Positions 39,226 through 47,898 of a stretch of DNA of 64,000 nucleotides are shown piece by piece. Every line of letters starts with the position of its first letter. The first letter of the stretch is position 1. This stretch comes from an uncultured Acinetobacter sp. (GTDB lineage: Bacteria > Pseudomonadota > Gammaproteobacteria > Pseudomonadales > Moraxellaceae). A program made the position numbers and the translations under genes. The notes below the pieces were generated by a model that was not told the origin of the DNA, made no database searches, and was given only the letters and a program-made list of their open reading frames with translations. Location: positions 82,903 to 146,902 of the forward strand of contig NZ_CANLSL010000003.1 in assembly GCF_947493735.1 (NCBI RefSeq), given 5' to 3'.

Positions 39226-39450
39226 TTATTCATCAAAATGATACGGTGTGGTATTCCCTGCTTTGACTTGTGCCATACTCAATAATAAATCTGAAATATC
39301 CTCAAAAGTGAGATCGGGATTATCCTGTGCGATTTTTCCAATTCTTGCCCAATATTCTACTTGCTTGGTTGCACTGCGACTTTCTGCTACGCCATAGATT
39401 TTTGCAGACTCTACAATTTCACTGTCAATTTTAACCGCTGTATACGCCAT
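39226..39450 (-). CDS. ParD-like antitoxin
   Basis: A 74-residue protein, antitoxin-first in the pair. MAYTAVKIDSEIVESAKIYGVAESRSATKQVEYWARIGKI is a ribbon-helix-helix-type DNA-binding segment of the ParD-like family; the acidic C-terminal tail is the likely toxin-binding part. The ATG at 39450 has GAGAAT upstream; the longer start at 39462 is less likely. It probably represses its own promoter, which lies in the 39451-39560 stretch. Confidence 0.83.
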   Translation of the reverse strand: MAYTAVKIDSEIVESAKIYGVAESRSATKQVEYWARIGKIAQDNPDLTFEDISDLLLSMAQVKAGNTTPYHFDE

Positions 39451-39559
39451 GATTATTCTCATAACTGACTTTTAATGATCAAATTTTAATCTCTATTAAA
39501 ACCTTTTGCAACTATAAGAAACCAATCAACACTCCATAAAATACGCATATTCAAGACAT

Positions 39560-39594
39560 AAAAAAACCGAGTGAACTCATCACTCGGTTTTTTT
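39560..39594. terminator. Bidirectional terminator, right of TA pair
   Basis: CCGAGTG (39567) and CACTCGG (39581) with flanking A and T runs. Shares 18 and 16 identical bases with the terminator at 38843. Confidence 0.88.
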
Positions 39595-39620
39595 CATTCG
39601 TAATAATCAATGTTTAAAAC

Positions 39621-39696
39621 TGGTACGCCCAGAGGGACTCGAACCCACGTCGGTCGCTTAGGAGGCAACTGCTCTATCCAGTTAAGCTATAGGCGT
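39621..39696 (-). tRNA. tRNA-Arg(CCT)
   Basis: A 76-base tRNA on the minus strand. Acceptor ACGCCTA pairs with TGGGCGT; anticodon stem GTTGC/GCGAC encloses CTCCTAA, giving CCT; T loop is TTCGAGT; CCA is encoded. The T stem GTGGG/CCCTC has one U-U mismatch and the acceptor begins with A-U. Confidence 0.93.
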
Positions 39697-39778
39697 GTGC
39701 CCATAACTTAACTGAAATTCTTGTTTTTGCAAACAATTGCGCGAACAGATGATGAGCGATTAAACAATGACTATCTAC

Positions 39779-41140
39779 TTACTCAACTTGATCTGTTGAC
39801 TTACGAACGAGCAACTGAAAGAAGCCCCACATCAAAACGATCCATACAGGAATCATCAACACAGATTCCTTAAAGCCTTGTTGCCACATGATGTACAGCA
39901 CCACTGCGATGAACGCTAAAACAATGTAATTGCTCAGTGGTGAAAACAATGCAGGGAACGACGTCTTGATCGACTTGGTTGCTTGCTTAAACTTCAAATG
40001 CGTCAAGCTAATCATCGCCCAGTTCAATACCAAAGCACCCACCACGATATAAATCAAATGACTGAGTGCTTTCTCAGGAACAAAGTAGTTCAGCAATACA
40101 CAGCCGAAGATCAACACCGCAGACATCAACACCGCAGGAATCGGCACACCTTGCTTATTCAGTTTTAAGAATACTTTTGGTGCATTTCCCTGCTGTGCCA
40201 AGCCGTACAACATACGACTATTGGCAAACATACCACTGTTATACACAGACAGTGCTGCCGTCAAGATGATGAAATTTAGTAAGTTCGCTGCCCAGTTGAT
40301 GCCCATTTGACTAAAGATCATCACAAATGGACTCTTATCCAAACCACCAAGATCAAGTTGATTCCAAGGTACTAAAGATAGTAATACGGTAAGCGCACCC
40401 ACATAGAAAATCAGGATACGATAGACCACTTGGTTAATCGCTTTTGGAATAGTTTTTTCAGGGTTTTCAGCTTCAGCCGCTGCCATTCCGATCAGCTCAA
40501 TCCCGCCGAAAGCAAACATCAAGAATGCCATCATCATGAATAAGCCATCAAAGCCATTCGGGAAGAATCCACCATGCGCCCACAAATTGCTAAATGATGC
40601 AGTCGAATCTGGGGTTGGGAAAAAGAGCAAATATAAACCAAACACAATCATCGCAATCACTGCAGTGACTTTGATAATCGCCAACCAAAACTCTGATTCA
40701 CCGTAGAACTTCACATTGGTCAGGTTGATCAAAGTAATTACGATGAAGAAAAACAGTACCGATGACCAAGCAGGAATATGAGGCCACCAATAATTAATAT
40801 ATTTGGCAACAGCGGTGAGCTCCGTCATCGCTACCAAAACATATAAAATCCAGTAATTCCACCCTGCAAGGAATCCGCCAAAACGTCCCCAATACTTATT
40901 GGCAAAATAGCTAAATGACCCTGCAACTGGCTCATGTACGATCATTTCACCCAAATGGCGCATGATCAAAAATGCAATCAAACCACCGATTGCATAACCT
41001 AAAATAATCGAAGGTCCCGCCGACTGAATCACATCAGCCGAACCAAGGAACAATCCCGTTCCAATAGCGCCACCCATGGCAATCAATTGGATATGTCGGT
41101 TTTTCAAACCGCGCTGTAAATGAGAAGCGTGTTGATCCAA
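39779..41140 (-). CDS. Amino-acid permease (AroP-like, AAT family)
   Basis: A 453-residue APC-superfamily transporter with 12 helices. The start QRGLKNRHIQLIAMGGAIGT and GSADVIQSAGPSIILGYAIGG are near the AroP/PheP/LysP/GabP consensus, and AFGGIELIGMAAAEAENPEKTIPKAI is the family hallmark. The substrate cannot be fixed from motifs; aromatic amino acids are a reasonable guess. Start is a TTG at 41140. Monocistronic; tRNA-Arg and ffs flank it. Confidence 0.9.
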   Translation of the reverse strand: MDQHASHLQRGLKNRHIQLIAMGGAIGTGLFLGSADVIQSAGPSIILGYAIGGLIAFLIMRHLGEMIVHEPVAGSFSYFANKYWGRFGGFLAGWNYWILYVLVAMTELTAVAKYINYWWPHIPAWSSVLFFFIVITLINLTNVKFYGESEFWLAIIKVTAVIAMIVFGLYLLFFPTPDSTASFSNLWAHGGFFPNGFDGLFMMMAFLMFAFGGIELIGMAAAEAENPEKTIPKAINQVVYRILIFYVGALTVLLSLVPWNQLDLGGLDKSPFVMIFSQMGINWAANLLNFIILTAALSVYNSGMFANSRMLYGLAQQGNAPKVFLKLNKQGVPIPAVLMSAVLIFGCVLLNYFVPEKALSHLIYIVVGALVLNWAMISLTHLKFKQATKSIKTSFPALFSPLSNYIVLAFIAVVLYIMWQQGFKESVLMIPVWIVLMWGFFQLLVRKSTDQVE

Positions 41141-41430
41141 AATATTAAACTCTAAACAAAACTGTCAAAGCATTGTAATAGATCGTTTCAATTTGTCATA
41201 GCGAACGCAAACACTTCGCCAGACAAAACCAACTGACTAAAATATCAACATATTGATTTTAAAATAAATTAATGCGGAATAAATATTTAAACTTTTAGGA
41301 ATATATAATCAAAAGGACAATAGATTAGCAGTAGTCAATAGTATCGCCATGTGTGGAATCATAGAGTAAGTGTAAGCAGAAAAATTAAAAAGAGAGAACT
41401 AAGGACAACGATTTCTTATTATTAAATTTG

Positions 41431-41544
<114 letters not shown>

Positions 41545-41555
41545 TTGCCCGACCA

Positions 41556-41583
41556 AGTATATCGATTTTTAACACCCATGCAA
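41556..41583 (-). promoter_or_regulatory. Candidate promoter of ffs
   Basis: Minus strand TTGCAT and TATACT separated by 16 bases, about a dozen bases before the RNA 5' end. Confidence 0.6.
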
Positions 41584-41748
41584 GCTGAAATACTCGGCAA
41601 AGCCAATTACTGCTTATTTTCCCCACAATGTCGGCTCAAAATAAACAAAATTGCTAACAATTTCGCCACGATGACATGGAGCAAATCTCGCTTGCTCGTT
41701 ATACTCAAGCTTATATTTGAAAATCTGTCGTTTTGATAAGAGTAATTT

Positions 41749-42525
41749 ATGAAAAAAATCACTTTACTTGCAAGTGCAATGTTTGCGCAGACTTTGAGCC
41801 ATGCAGCACCGATCGAGCAACGCAATCTTTCCACCCCCACAGCGACTGCTGCTCCTGCACAGCAAAGCAATCAACTGTGGGATTTGCGTCAAACAGTGGG
41901 ACAATTGCAAAATCAAATTCGAGACTTGCGAGGTCAAATTGAAGAGCAAAATAATCAAATCGAACAGATGGAAAATGATCTTAAAAATCGCTATACCGAC
42001 TTAGATCAACGTCTTGAACTACTCAATCAAAAAGTCGATGCCAACGAAGCCAGTACATTGGGTGAGTTAGACGGGACGCCAGCTGAAAATGCGCTACCTG
42101 AGGACAGCACCACACCAAGTGATCAGTCAAGCGATGCGCAAGCACCTCTCACAGACAAAGAAGCATACAACTTGGCGTATGACGCTTATCAAAACGGTGG
42201 TGCAGCGAGTGCCATTCCACAAATGGAAAACTTTATTCAACAACATCCAACCAGTGCTTATGTGAGTAATGCCTATTATTGGTTGGGTGAGTTTAATCTA
42301 TCGCTCACACCTCCAAATTTTAATCAAGCCAAAGATAACTTTGAAATCGTCGCAGGAAACTACCCTACCTCAAGCAAAGCGCCTGCATCTTTACTTCGCT
42401 TAAGTGAAATGGCCAAGAATGTCGATCAAGATATTCCTCGGGCTCGTGAGTATTATCTCAAACTGATTCAAAACTACGATGCCAGTGAAGAGGCTCGCCG
42501 AGCAAGAACTGAGATTGATTTATAA
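41749..42525 (+). CDS. cpoB: Cell division coordinator CpoB (YbgF)
   Basis: Periplasmic protein linked to the Tol-Pal system and PBP1B in coordinating envelope constriction. Signal MKKITLLASAMFAQTLSHA; a coiled coil (about 45-95, LRQTVGQLQNQIRDLRGQIEEQ) that trimerises; an acidic linker; and a TPR domain (YNLAYDAYQNGGAASAIPQMENFI onward). 258 residues is normal. Here it stands apart from tol-pal genes, flanked by ffs and a DUF3108 gene. Confidence 0.92.
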   Translation: MKKITLLASAMFAQTLSHAAPIEQRNLSTPTATAAPAQQSNQLWDLRQTVGQLQNQIRDLRGQIEEQNNQIEQMENDLKNRYTDLDQRLELLNQKVDANEASTLGELDGTPAENALPEDSTTPSDQSSDAQAPLTDKEAYNLAYDAYQNGGAASAIPQMENFIQQHPTSAYVSNAYYWLGEFNLSLTPPNFNQAKDNFEIVAGNYPTSSKAPASLLRLSEMAKNVDQDIPRAREYYLKLIQNYDASEEARRARTEIDL

Positions 42526-42547
42526 AAAATGATGTAAGTGATTCAAT

Positions 42548-42580
42548 AAAAAAAGACGATGAAATTTCATCGTCTTTTTT
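42548..42580. terminator. Bidirectional terminator
   Basis: AAAAGACGATGAAA directly followed by TTTCATCGTCTTTT, between the converging cpoB and DUF3108 genes. Confidence 0.92.
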
Positions 42581-42598
42581 GTTGAGAAAATTGAGCGT

Positions 42599-43312
42599 TT
42601 ACTTCTTCGCTTTTAATAGCAATCCATAGCTCTCATCATCATCTTGATGGGTCACTTTGATTGGTAAATAATCTAAGCTTGGAGCAAGCCAAAAGATAGT
42701 ATTTTTCGTCGCACGGCTATGTTTCAAGCGTACTTTTACGGTGTCATAAGTTCTACCATCAGCCGCTTTGACCTTTTCCGTACCTTCTTTGACGAACTGA
42801 CGCGCCTCGACTTCTTTGTAGTCTGCGATCCAATAGCTTGATTTCAAACCACCCGCTTTCAAATCCTCACGAACTTGGAGCTCAGCATTAAGATCATCAA
42901 GTACACCACTTTTCCACGTCAAAGTACGATTTTTGTCTTTACGCGAAGTGGTAATATTTTTTTGGTTCGGATTGAAGTTCATCTTCACCGTATCACTATG
43001 CACCAAGATTTTGGTACGACGTGTGTATTCATTCGAAGTGATTAAACCATTTTGAAAGCCAAATTTACTGGTTTCAGTCGCACTGCCAATCACTGGGATT
43101 TTTGAGCTAAATTGATACTGCCATTGATTGCCAACTTTACTGAGCTTACGTGTTGCATCGCCCATTTTTTTGTTGCCATAGCTAAACTGATACGTCGCTT
43201 CAAATGGTGACAAGGCATGACTCAGCGTTGCCAATCCTAGCGTGCTCAAACTCAATGCACTAATAGCAACTATTTTTTTCATGGTATTGAATGTGATTTT
43301 ATTCGATGTCAT
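42599..43312 (-). CDS. DUF3108 domain periplasmic protein
   Basis: A 237-residue secreted protein. After the signal (MKKIVAISALSLSTLGLATLSHA, preceded by ten extra residues) the mature part begins LSPFEATYQFSYGNKKMGDATRKL, the typical DUF3108 opening, and ends with WLAPSLDYLPIKVTHQDDDE. Function is unknown in the family; it is a single beta-rich domain. GAGAGG six bases before 43312 decides the longer start over 43282. Confidence 0.85.
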   Translation of the reverse strand: MTSNKITFNTMKKIVAISALSLSTLGLATLSHALSPFEATYQFSYGNKKMGDATRKLSKVGNQWQYQFSSKIPVIGSATETSKFGFQNGLITSNEYTRRTKILVHSDTVKMNFNPNQKNITTSRKDKNRTLTWKSGVLDDLNAELQVREDLKAGGLKSSYWIADYKEVEARQFVKEGTEKVKAADGRTYDTVKVRLKHSRATKNTIFWLAPSLDYLPIKVTHQDDDESYGLLLKAKK

Positions 43313-43469
43313 GTGATACCTCTCATTTTGGGAGATTTATACCTTTTAATAGCCAAATTGATTCGATTGAGATTAAAAGATGATATACGCTTTAATGTAT
43401 TGATTCTAAAGATTCAATACGATGAGATATATGTTTCAAAATGTGTCGAAATTTGTATTTTGTACACAT

Positions 43470-44147
43470 TTAATCACGAATTGGCGTGATCTGATCATCA
43501 TCAAGCTCTTCCAATTCCCAGTCTTCAAAGATTTTTGGCGATTGATTGCGCTTTAGCACGGCATCGAGATTGACATTGGTTTTGAGGATTAACTTAGTTT
43601 CACGTAGTACGCCGTGATTGACTTGCACTTTTTGCAAAGTATTTGTGACTGGTTTTAGACGACCAAGCCAACGATTTAAGCTCAAATACAGCAAACCATG
43701 TTTCATTTCGACGATACGATATTTCTGTAAAATCGGACCGAGCGGATCTTTATCTAAAACTTGCTGATAAAAATACAACGCAAAACGCACCGCCATATTT
43801 TTAAGCTTGCCTTGAATACGTGCTTCGATCACTTGAGTTTTTGAAATCTGCTCAAAAACAAGATATTGCTGATCTTGATTAAAAATCATCTGAACCAGCT
43901 TTAAATCTACCGACAACGAGGCATAGATACCTGCCACATTGACGGTTGCATAGAGACGTAACCAGTCATCATAGAGGTCTGCATGTAAGTCTTTGAGTAG
44001 TCCGACATTGTCCGTAACGTACTTTTGAAATGTCGCATTGAGCAGATTTTGCGATACGGTAAAGCTTCGCTCTTCTTCTATAAAGCTTTCGGTCTGTTGA
44101 TACAGATTTCGGGCGACCGTGGCAATTTTCGAGATGATACTGGACAT
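43470..44147 (-). CDS. Conserved protein of unknown function
   Basis: A 225-residue soluble protein with no signal or membrane helix. It is mostly helical and amphipathic, with acidic C-terminus (DWELEELDDDQITPIRD). I recognise no domain. It lies divergent from the TonB-like gene and downstream of nothing obvious; the DUF3108 gene follows 157 bases later on the same strand. Confidence 0.7.
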   Translation of the reverse strand: MSSIISKIATVARNLYQQTESFIEEERSFTVSQNLLNATFQKYVTDNVGLLKDLHADLYDDWLRLYATVNVAGIYASLSVDLKLVQMIFNQDQQYLVFEQISKTQVIEARIQGKLKNMAVRFALYFYQQVLDKDPLGPILQKYRIVEMKHGLLYLSLNRWLGRLKPVTNTLQKVQVNHGVLRETKLILKTNVNLDAVLKRNQSPKIFEDWELEELDDDQITPIRD

Positions 44148-44384
44148 AGATTGGTTCTACACTACTCAATTTCGGGCAAAGTATATTCGGCAATGATGCG
44201 AAATACATTGGCAATGCTTAAGATTGTGCTTAAAATACTGTGCATACTCAAGCCGTCGCGGTCATTATTTCTATTTTTATCGAAAAATAGTTGTCAATGA
44301 TGATGAAAATATATGGCGATGCAAGCAACAAATATTTAATAATGGCAAATATTATAAGGCTGTTGACATAAAAAGGATTCAGGG

Positions 44385-45284
44385 GTGAGTCAAACGAAGC
44401 GAGATTATTTCCAATTTATCCAGAAATATTCACAACAAAAAGAGTGGTGGAAAGACCCGCTATTTATCGTTGCCTTAATTGTTGCGAGTGCTGTGCACGG
44501 TACAATTGGTAGTGCATCTTTTATTGCTGGCAATGCCGCACCGATGGCGACCAAAGATGTCACCATTGCAGTCCACTTGAATAAAGATAAAGTTAAAGAC
44601 AGTGATTTCGTTGCGCAACACGATCAAGCAGGCGATGGTGAGCTCAAACAGCTTCATGCACAAACCAGTCCAATCCCCAATGCAACGCCTGCGGCATCTG
44701 AGGGCAAAGAACAACAAGAGATGCTTCAACAGCTTTCACAAAAGCAACAGCTCGACTTCCAAGAACGGATGCTGATGACCACGCTCAGTTGGCAAAAACA
44801 AAGCCAAGAAGATGAGCGAAAAAAGAAAGTCGATGAGCTGCAAAGTCAGCAAGAATCACGTGCAGCGATGATCGCCAGTATCGAAGCACAATACGCACAG
44901 CGTCATCAGATCTACGCAAAAAAGCAAAAAGTCAAAACCATTACAGGAATTCAAGCTAAAGCAGATGCTTCGGCAGAGTATCTCGATCGCTTCCGCCAAA
45001 AAGTCGAAATGTTTGGTAATCGCTACTATCCTGAAGCTGCGAAACAACAAAAGCTATCAGGTGAAGTGCGTTTAATGGTGATTTTGAACTCGCAAGGGGG
45101 TATCCGTGCAATTCGCTTATTACAAAGTTCAGGCAGTTCAGTTCTCGATCAAGCAGCAAAAGCTTCTGTACGTCGTGCCATGCCGTTTGGTCGTTTCGAC
45201 GCAAAAATGAAAGAGATTAGCGAGCTACGTATTGTCCGTACTTGGCGATTTGATGCGCAAGATTCAGTCTTTGATGTAGAGTGA
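44385..45284 (+). CDS. TonB-family energy transducer
   Basis: A 299-residue inner-membrane protein. One helix near the N-terminus (PLFIVALIVASAVHGTIGSA), a Gln/Lys/Glu-rich periplasmic coiled coil (about 110-200) in place of the usual Pro-rich spacer, and a C-terminal TonB domain (RFRQKVEMFGNRYYPEAAKQQKLSGEVRLMVILN...VRTWRF). It would deliver proton-motive energy to outer-membrane receptors such as ZnuD, though no exbB or exbD gene is adjacent. The start is a GTG with AGGAT upstream. Confidence 0.88.
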   Translation: MSQTKRDYFQFIQKYSQQKEWWKDPLFIVALIVASAVHGTIGSASFIAGNAAPMATKDVTIAVHLNKDKVKDSDFVAQHDQAGDGELKQLHAQTSPIPNATPAASEGKEQQEMLQQLSQKQQLDFQERMLMTTLSWQKQSQEDERKKKVDELQSQQESRAAMIASIEAQYAQRHQIYAKKQKVKTITGIQAKADASAEYLDRFRQKVEMFGNRYYPEAAKQQKLSGEVRLMVILNSQGGIRAIRLLQSSGSSVLDQAAKASVRRAMPFGRFDAKMKEISELRIVRTWRFDAQDSVFDVE

Positions 45285-45313
45285 TTTTGGTTTAATACTG
45301 TAAATTCAAAATT

Positions 45314-45877
45314 CTATTGCTTTAAACTGACTAAATATTTCCCAAACTGGATAGCAGTTTCCAAATCGCCCTCTGGTGGCGTCACTTCAACACTGGCATT
45401 ATCGGATTGTGTCATTAAGCCTAAAAAGCACGACATGCGGTTAATATCGCTTGGGCTACGTCCTGTCGGCATAAACGGTAAGCCTGCCCACAACATACCG
45501 TGTTGCATGGCAAACAGATTGATTTGCTGAATCACCGGAAGCTTGTCACCACTTAGACCACCGCCGTTGGTAAATCCTGCAGCAATCTTGCCCTGCCATG
45601 CACGAGCGAGCCAACGCTTGGATGAGGCTTCCATAAAAAGTTTTAGTTCTGCAGTCAGACTACCCATATAGGTCGGACAGCCCATGATAATAATGTCTGA
45701 TACATCGAGTGCTTCCCATTGCACTGCGCTAACAGGCATGACGATCACCTCGGCACCTGCAAACTCTGCACCTTGAGCAATATGTTGTGCGACTTTTTCG
45801 GTATGTCCATAGGCACTATGGTAGACAATACAGAGCTTGACCGATGTGCCAAGCACTGCTGATTCAATCACAGACAT
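45314..45877 (-). CDS. Flavodoxin-fold NAD(P)H-quinone oxidoreductase-like protein
   Basis: A 187-residue WrbA/flavodoxin-like protein: IVYHSAYGHTEKVAQHIAQGA binds the FMN phosphate, IIMGCPTYMGSLTAELKLFM and GFTNGGGLSGDK are the other FMN loops. Third gene of the rluD-pgeF unit, 15 bases after pgeF. Partner reaction not known. Confidence 0.88.
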   Translation of the reverse strand: MSVIESAVLGTSVKLCIVYHSAYGHTEKVAQHIAQGAEFAGAEVIVMPVSAVQWEALDVSDIIIMGCPTYMGSLTAELKLFMEASSKRWLARAWQGKIAAGFTNGGGLSGDKLPVIQQINLFAMQHGMLWAGLPFMPTGRSPSDINRMSCFLGLMTQSDNASVEVTPPEGDLETAIQFGKYLVSLKQ

Positions 45878-45892
45878 GAAAAATAAATAAAT

Positions 45893-46711
45893 TTAAAAGG
45901 TTGCATCTAGTTTAACATCTTTTGCTCGAATAAATATAAATGTCGCCATGCGACCTGTCGTGCTATTTCGACGATATGAATAAAATTTATCCGATTCTGC
46001 AAAAGTGCAATGTTCACCACCTGACACATTTTCCACACCAAGCGCAGTCAGTTTTTTTCGGGCAATGCTGTATAAGTCTGCTAAAAATTTTCCATTATTC
46101 TGCATTAAAAAATCGTTTTCAAAATCCGCATTTTCTTGGACAAATGTCGCTTTGACTTCTGCACCCACTTCAAAGTGCTGTTGGCTAATCGCCGCTCCCA
46201 TCCATGCAAAAGTAGGTTGCGACTTCATTTGCTTAACAGTCGCTTCGATAATACCATTGGCAAGCCCTCGCCAACCTGCATGAAGACATGCGACTTCTGT
46301 GCCGTCTCGATTACTCAATACGATCGGCAAACAATCCGCCGTCATCATCATCAAAGCAATACCTTGCTCGGATGTCACCAAGCCATCACCTTCTAAAAGG
46401 TGTGGATTGATCACTGAATCTACACGGTGAGCGATCGTACTGTGGGTTTGACTAAGCCAGTACAATTGTTTCGCACCAAAAGGCTGTAGTGCTTTTAATA
46501 AATGAAAACGATTGCGTTGCACTTGCCTTGCATCATCGCCAACATGTAATGCCAAGTTTTGTTGTAAATAGCTTGGGTGAACATATGGCGATGTGTTCTC
46601 ACTTGAAGGATCAATGACCGATACCGTCTGCCCAGCATAGATAGTGCTAGGTAGACCTTGTGCAGTAAGCCAAAGCTTTGAATCAGTCGTTTTTTCCGCA
46701 AACTCAGCCAT
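45893..46711 (-). CDS. pgeF: Peptidoglycan editing factor PgeF (YfiH family, polyphenol oxidase-like)
   Basis: A 272-residue protein. MMTADCLPIVL, CLHAGWRGLANGI with Cys-His and the last GGEHCTFAESDKFYSYRRN supply the metal-binding His and Cys of this family, which removes wrongly incorporated L-Ser in murein precursors in E. coli and has laccase-like relatives. The start overlaps the rluD stop by 8 bases and has GAAGG upstream inside rluD, so translation is coupled. The rluD-pgeF pairing is conserved widely. Confidence 0.93.
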   Translation of the reverse strand: MAEFAEKTTDSKLWLTAQGLPSTIYAGQTVSVIDPSSENTSPYVHPSYLQQNLALHVGDDARQVQRNRFHLLKALQPFGAKQLYWLSQTHSTIAHRVDSVINPHLLEGDGLVTSEQGIALMMMTADCLPIVLSNRDGTEVACLHAGWRGLANGIIEATVKQMKSQPTFAWMGAAISQQHFEVGAEVKATFVQENADFENDFLMQNNGKFLADLYSIARKKLTALGVENVSGGEHCTFAESDKFYSYRRNSTTGRMATFIFIRAKDVKLDATF

Positions 46712-47828
46712 TTTTCAATTGACCTTCATCTTCAAGCAAACTAACCAATTGCTCAAAATCACTTGGCCATTCCGCCTCAAATTCCATTTCCTCACCTGTA
46801 TTTGGGTGAATCAATCCAAGCGCACGTGCATGTAAAGCCTGACGTTTAAAGTGTTGTAGGTAATTGGCGAGTTCTTGAGAAACACCTTTTGGCAACTTCA
46901 ACCGTGAATAGGTTGGATCACCGACCAATGGATGACCGATATGGCTGAAATGCACACGAATCTGATGGGTACGCCCTGTTTCAAGCTGTGCTTGGATCAA
47001 ACTAAAATGCGTATAACGATCAAGCACATTGTAATGTGTCACTGCATCTTTTCCGCCACCCACCACTGCCATTTTGGTACGATCGACAGGATGACGTTTG
47101 ATCGGCGCATCGATTGTACCCCCTGCGATGATGTGACCATAACAAACCAAATCATAGACACGATAGACCGATTTTTTTGATAATTGGCGAGTTAAGTGAT
47201 GTTGTGCTTCTAAGGTCTTTGCCACTACCAATAAACCACTGGTATCCTTGTCGATACGATGCACCAAGCCTGCACGTGCCAATTCCCGAGATTTTGGATA
47301 ATGATATAGCAAGGCATTGACCAAAGTGCCAGTGTGATTACCTGCACCGGGGTGTACCACCATACCTACAGGTTTATTGATTACGAGAATGTCGTCATCT
47401 TCATAGACGATTTGCAACGGAATGTCTTCTGGTTGGCTACTCAGCTGTGGTGCAAGTTCAACATCAAGGGTTAACTCCTCGGTACCATCACTACGTGCTT
47501 TGCCTTTGACCTGTTGACCATTAACCAGTAGTGCGCCTTCGGCAATCCACGCTTTTAATTTTTCACGTGAGAAGTCGTCCCAGACTTGCGCAGCGATCTG
47601 ATCGAAGCGTTGTCCAAGAAAACAATCATCCAATTGACATTGACGACGAATATGCGTAGCTTGCGTATCCAATGCCTGTTGATCTGAATGTTGCGTTTGA
47701 TCGTGCTCTTGATCATGATTTTGATCGGAATTTGGATTGCTGTTTGAATCGAATATCTCTTGAACATCATCTTCGAAATCGTCAGGATGTTGTGTCGAAG
47801 AATTTTGTGCAGATTGCGTTGAAGTCAT
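46704..47828 (-). CDS. rluD: 23S rRNA pseudouridine synthase RluD
   Basis: Makes pseudouridines 1911, 1915 and 1917 in helix 69 of 23S rRNA. After an S4-like domain (about 70-125) the catalytic Asp is in GLVHRIDKDTSGLLVVAKT, followed by LETGRTHQIRVH. The start is set to MTSTQSAQ (374 residues); the first about 55 residues are a low-complexity Asp/Gln/His/Ser extension (NPNSDQNHDQEHDQTQHSD) that E. coli RluD lacks. It is divergent from bamD with 70 bases between starts, the same arrangement as in other gammaproteobacteria. Confidence 0.95.
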   Translation of the reverse strand: MTSTQSAQNSSTQHPDDFEDDVQEIFDSNSNPNSDQNHDQEHDQTQHSDQQALDTQATHIRRQCQLDDCFLGQRFDQIAAQVWDDFSREKLKAWIAEGALLVNGQQVKGKARSDGTEELTLDVELAPQLSSQPEDIPLQIVYEDDDILVINKPVGMVVHPGAGNHTGTLVNALLYHYPKSRELARAGLVHRIDKDTSGLLVVAKTLEAQHHLTRQLSKKSVYRVYDLVCYGHIIAGGTIDAPIKRHPVDRTKMAVVGGGKDAVTHYNVLDRYTHFSLIQAQLETGRTHQIRVHFSHIGHPLVGDPTYSRLKLPKGVSQELANYLQHFKRQALHARALGLIHPNTGEEMEFEAEWPSDFEQLVSLLEDEGQLKNG

Positions 47829-47898
47829 TTGCTCACATTTCAATAAAAATGGTTTAATACGCCTATTGTAGCTGATTGCCCAGTCTAGAGGAGTTTTT

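Noticed and set aside
38004..39462. SPFH gene plus TA pair as a possible anti-phage defence module
   Set aside because: The genes are on opposite strands with a bidirectional terminator between them, and SPFH proteins are common housekeeping scaffolds; nothing ties them into one system.
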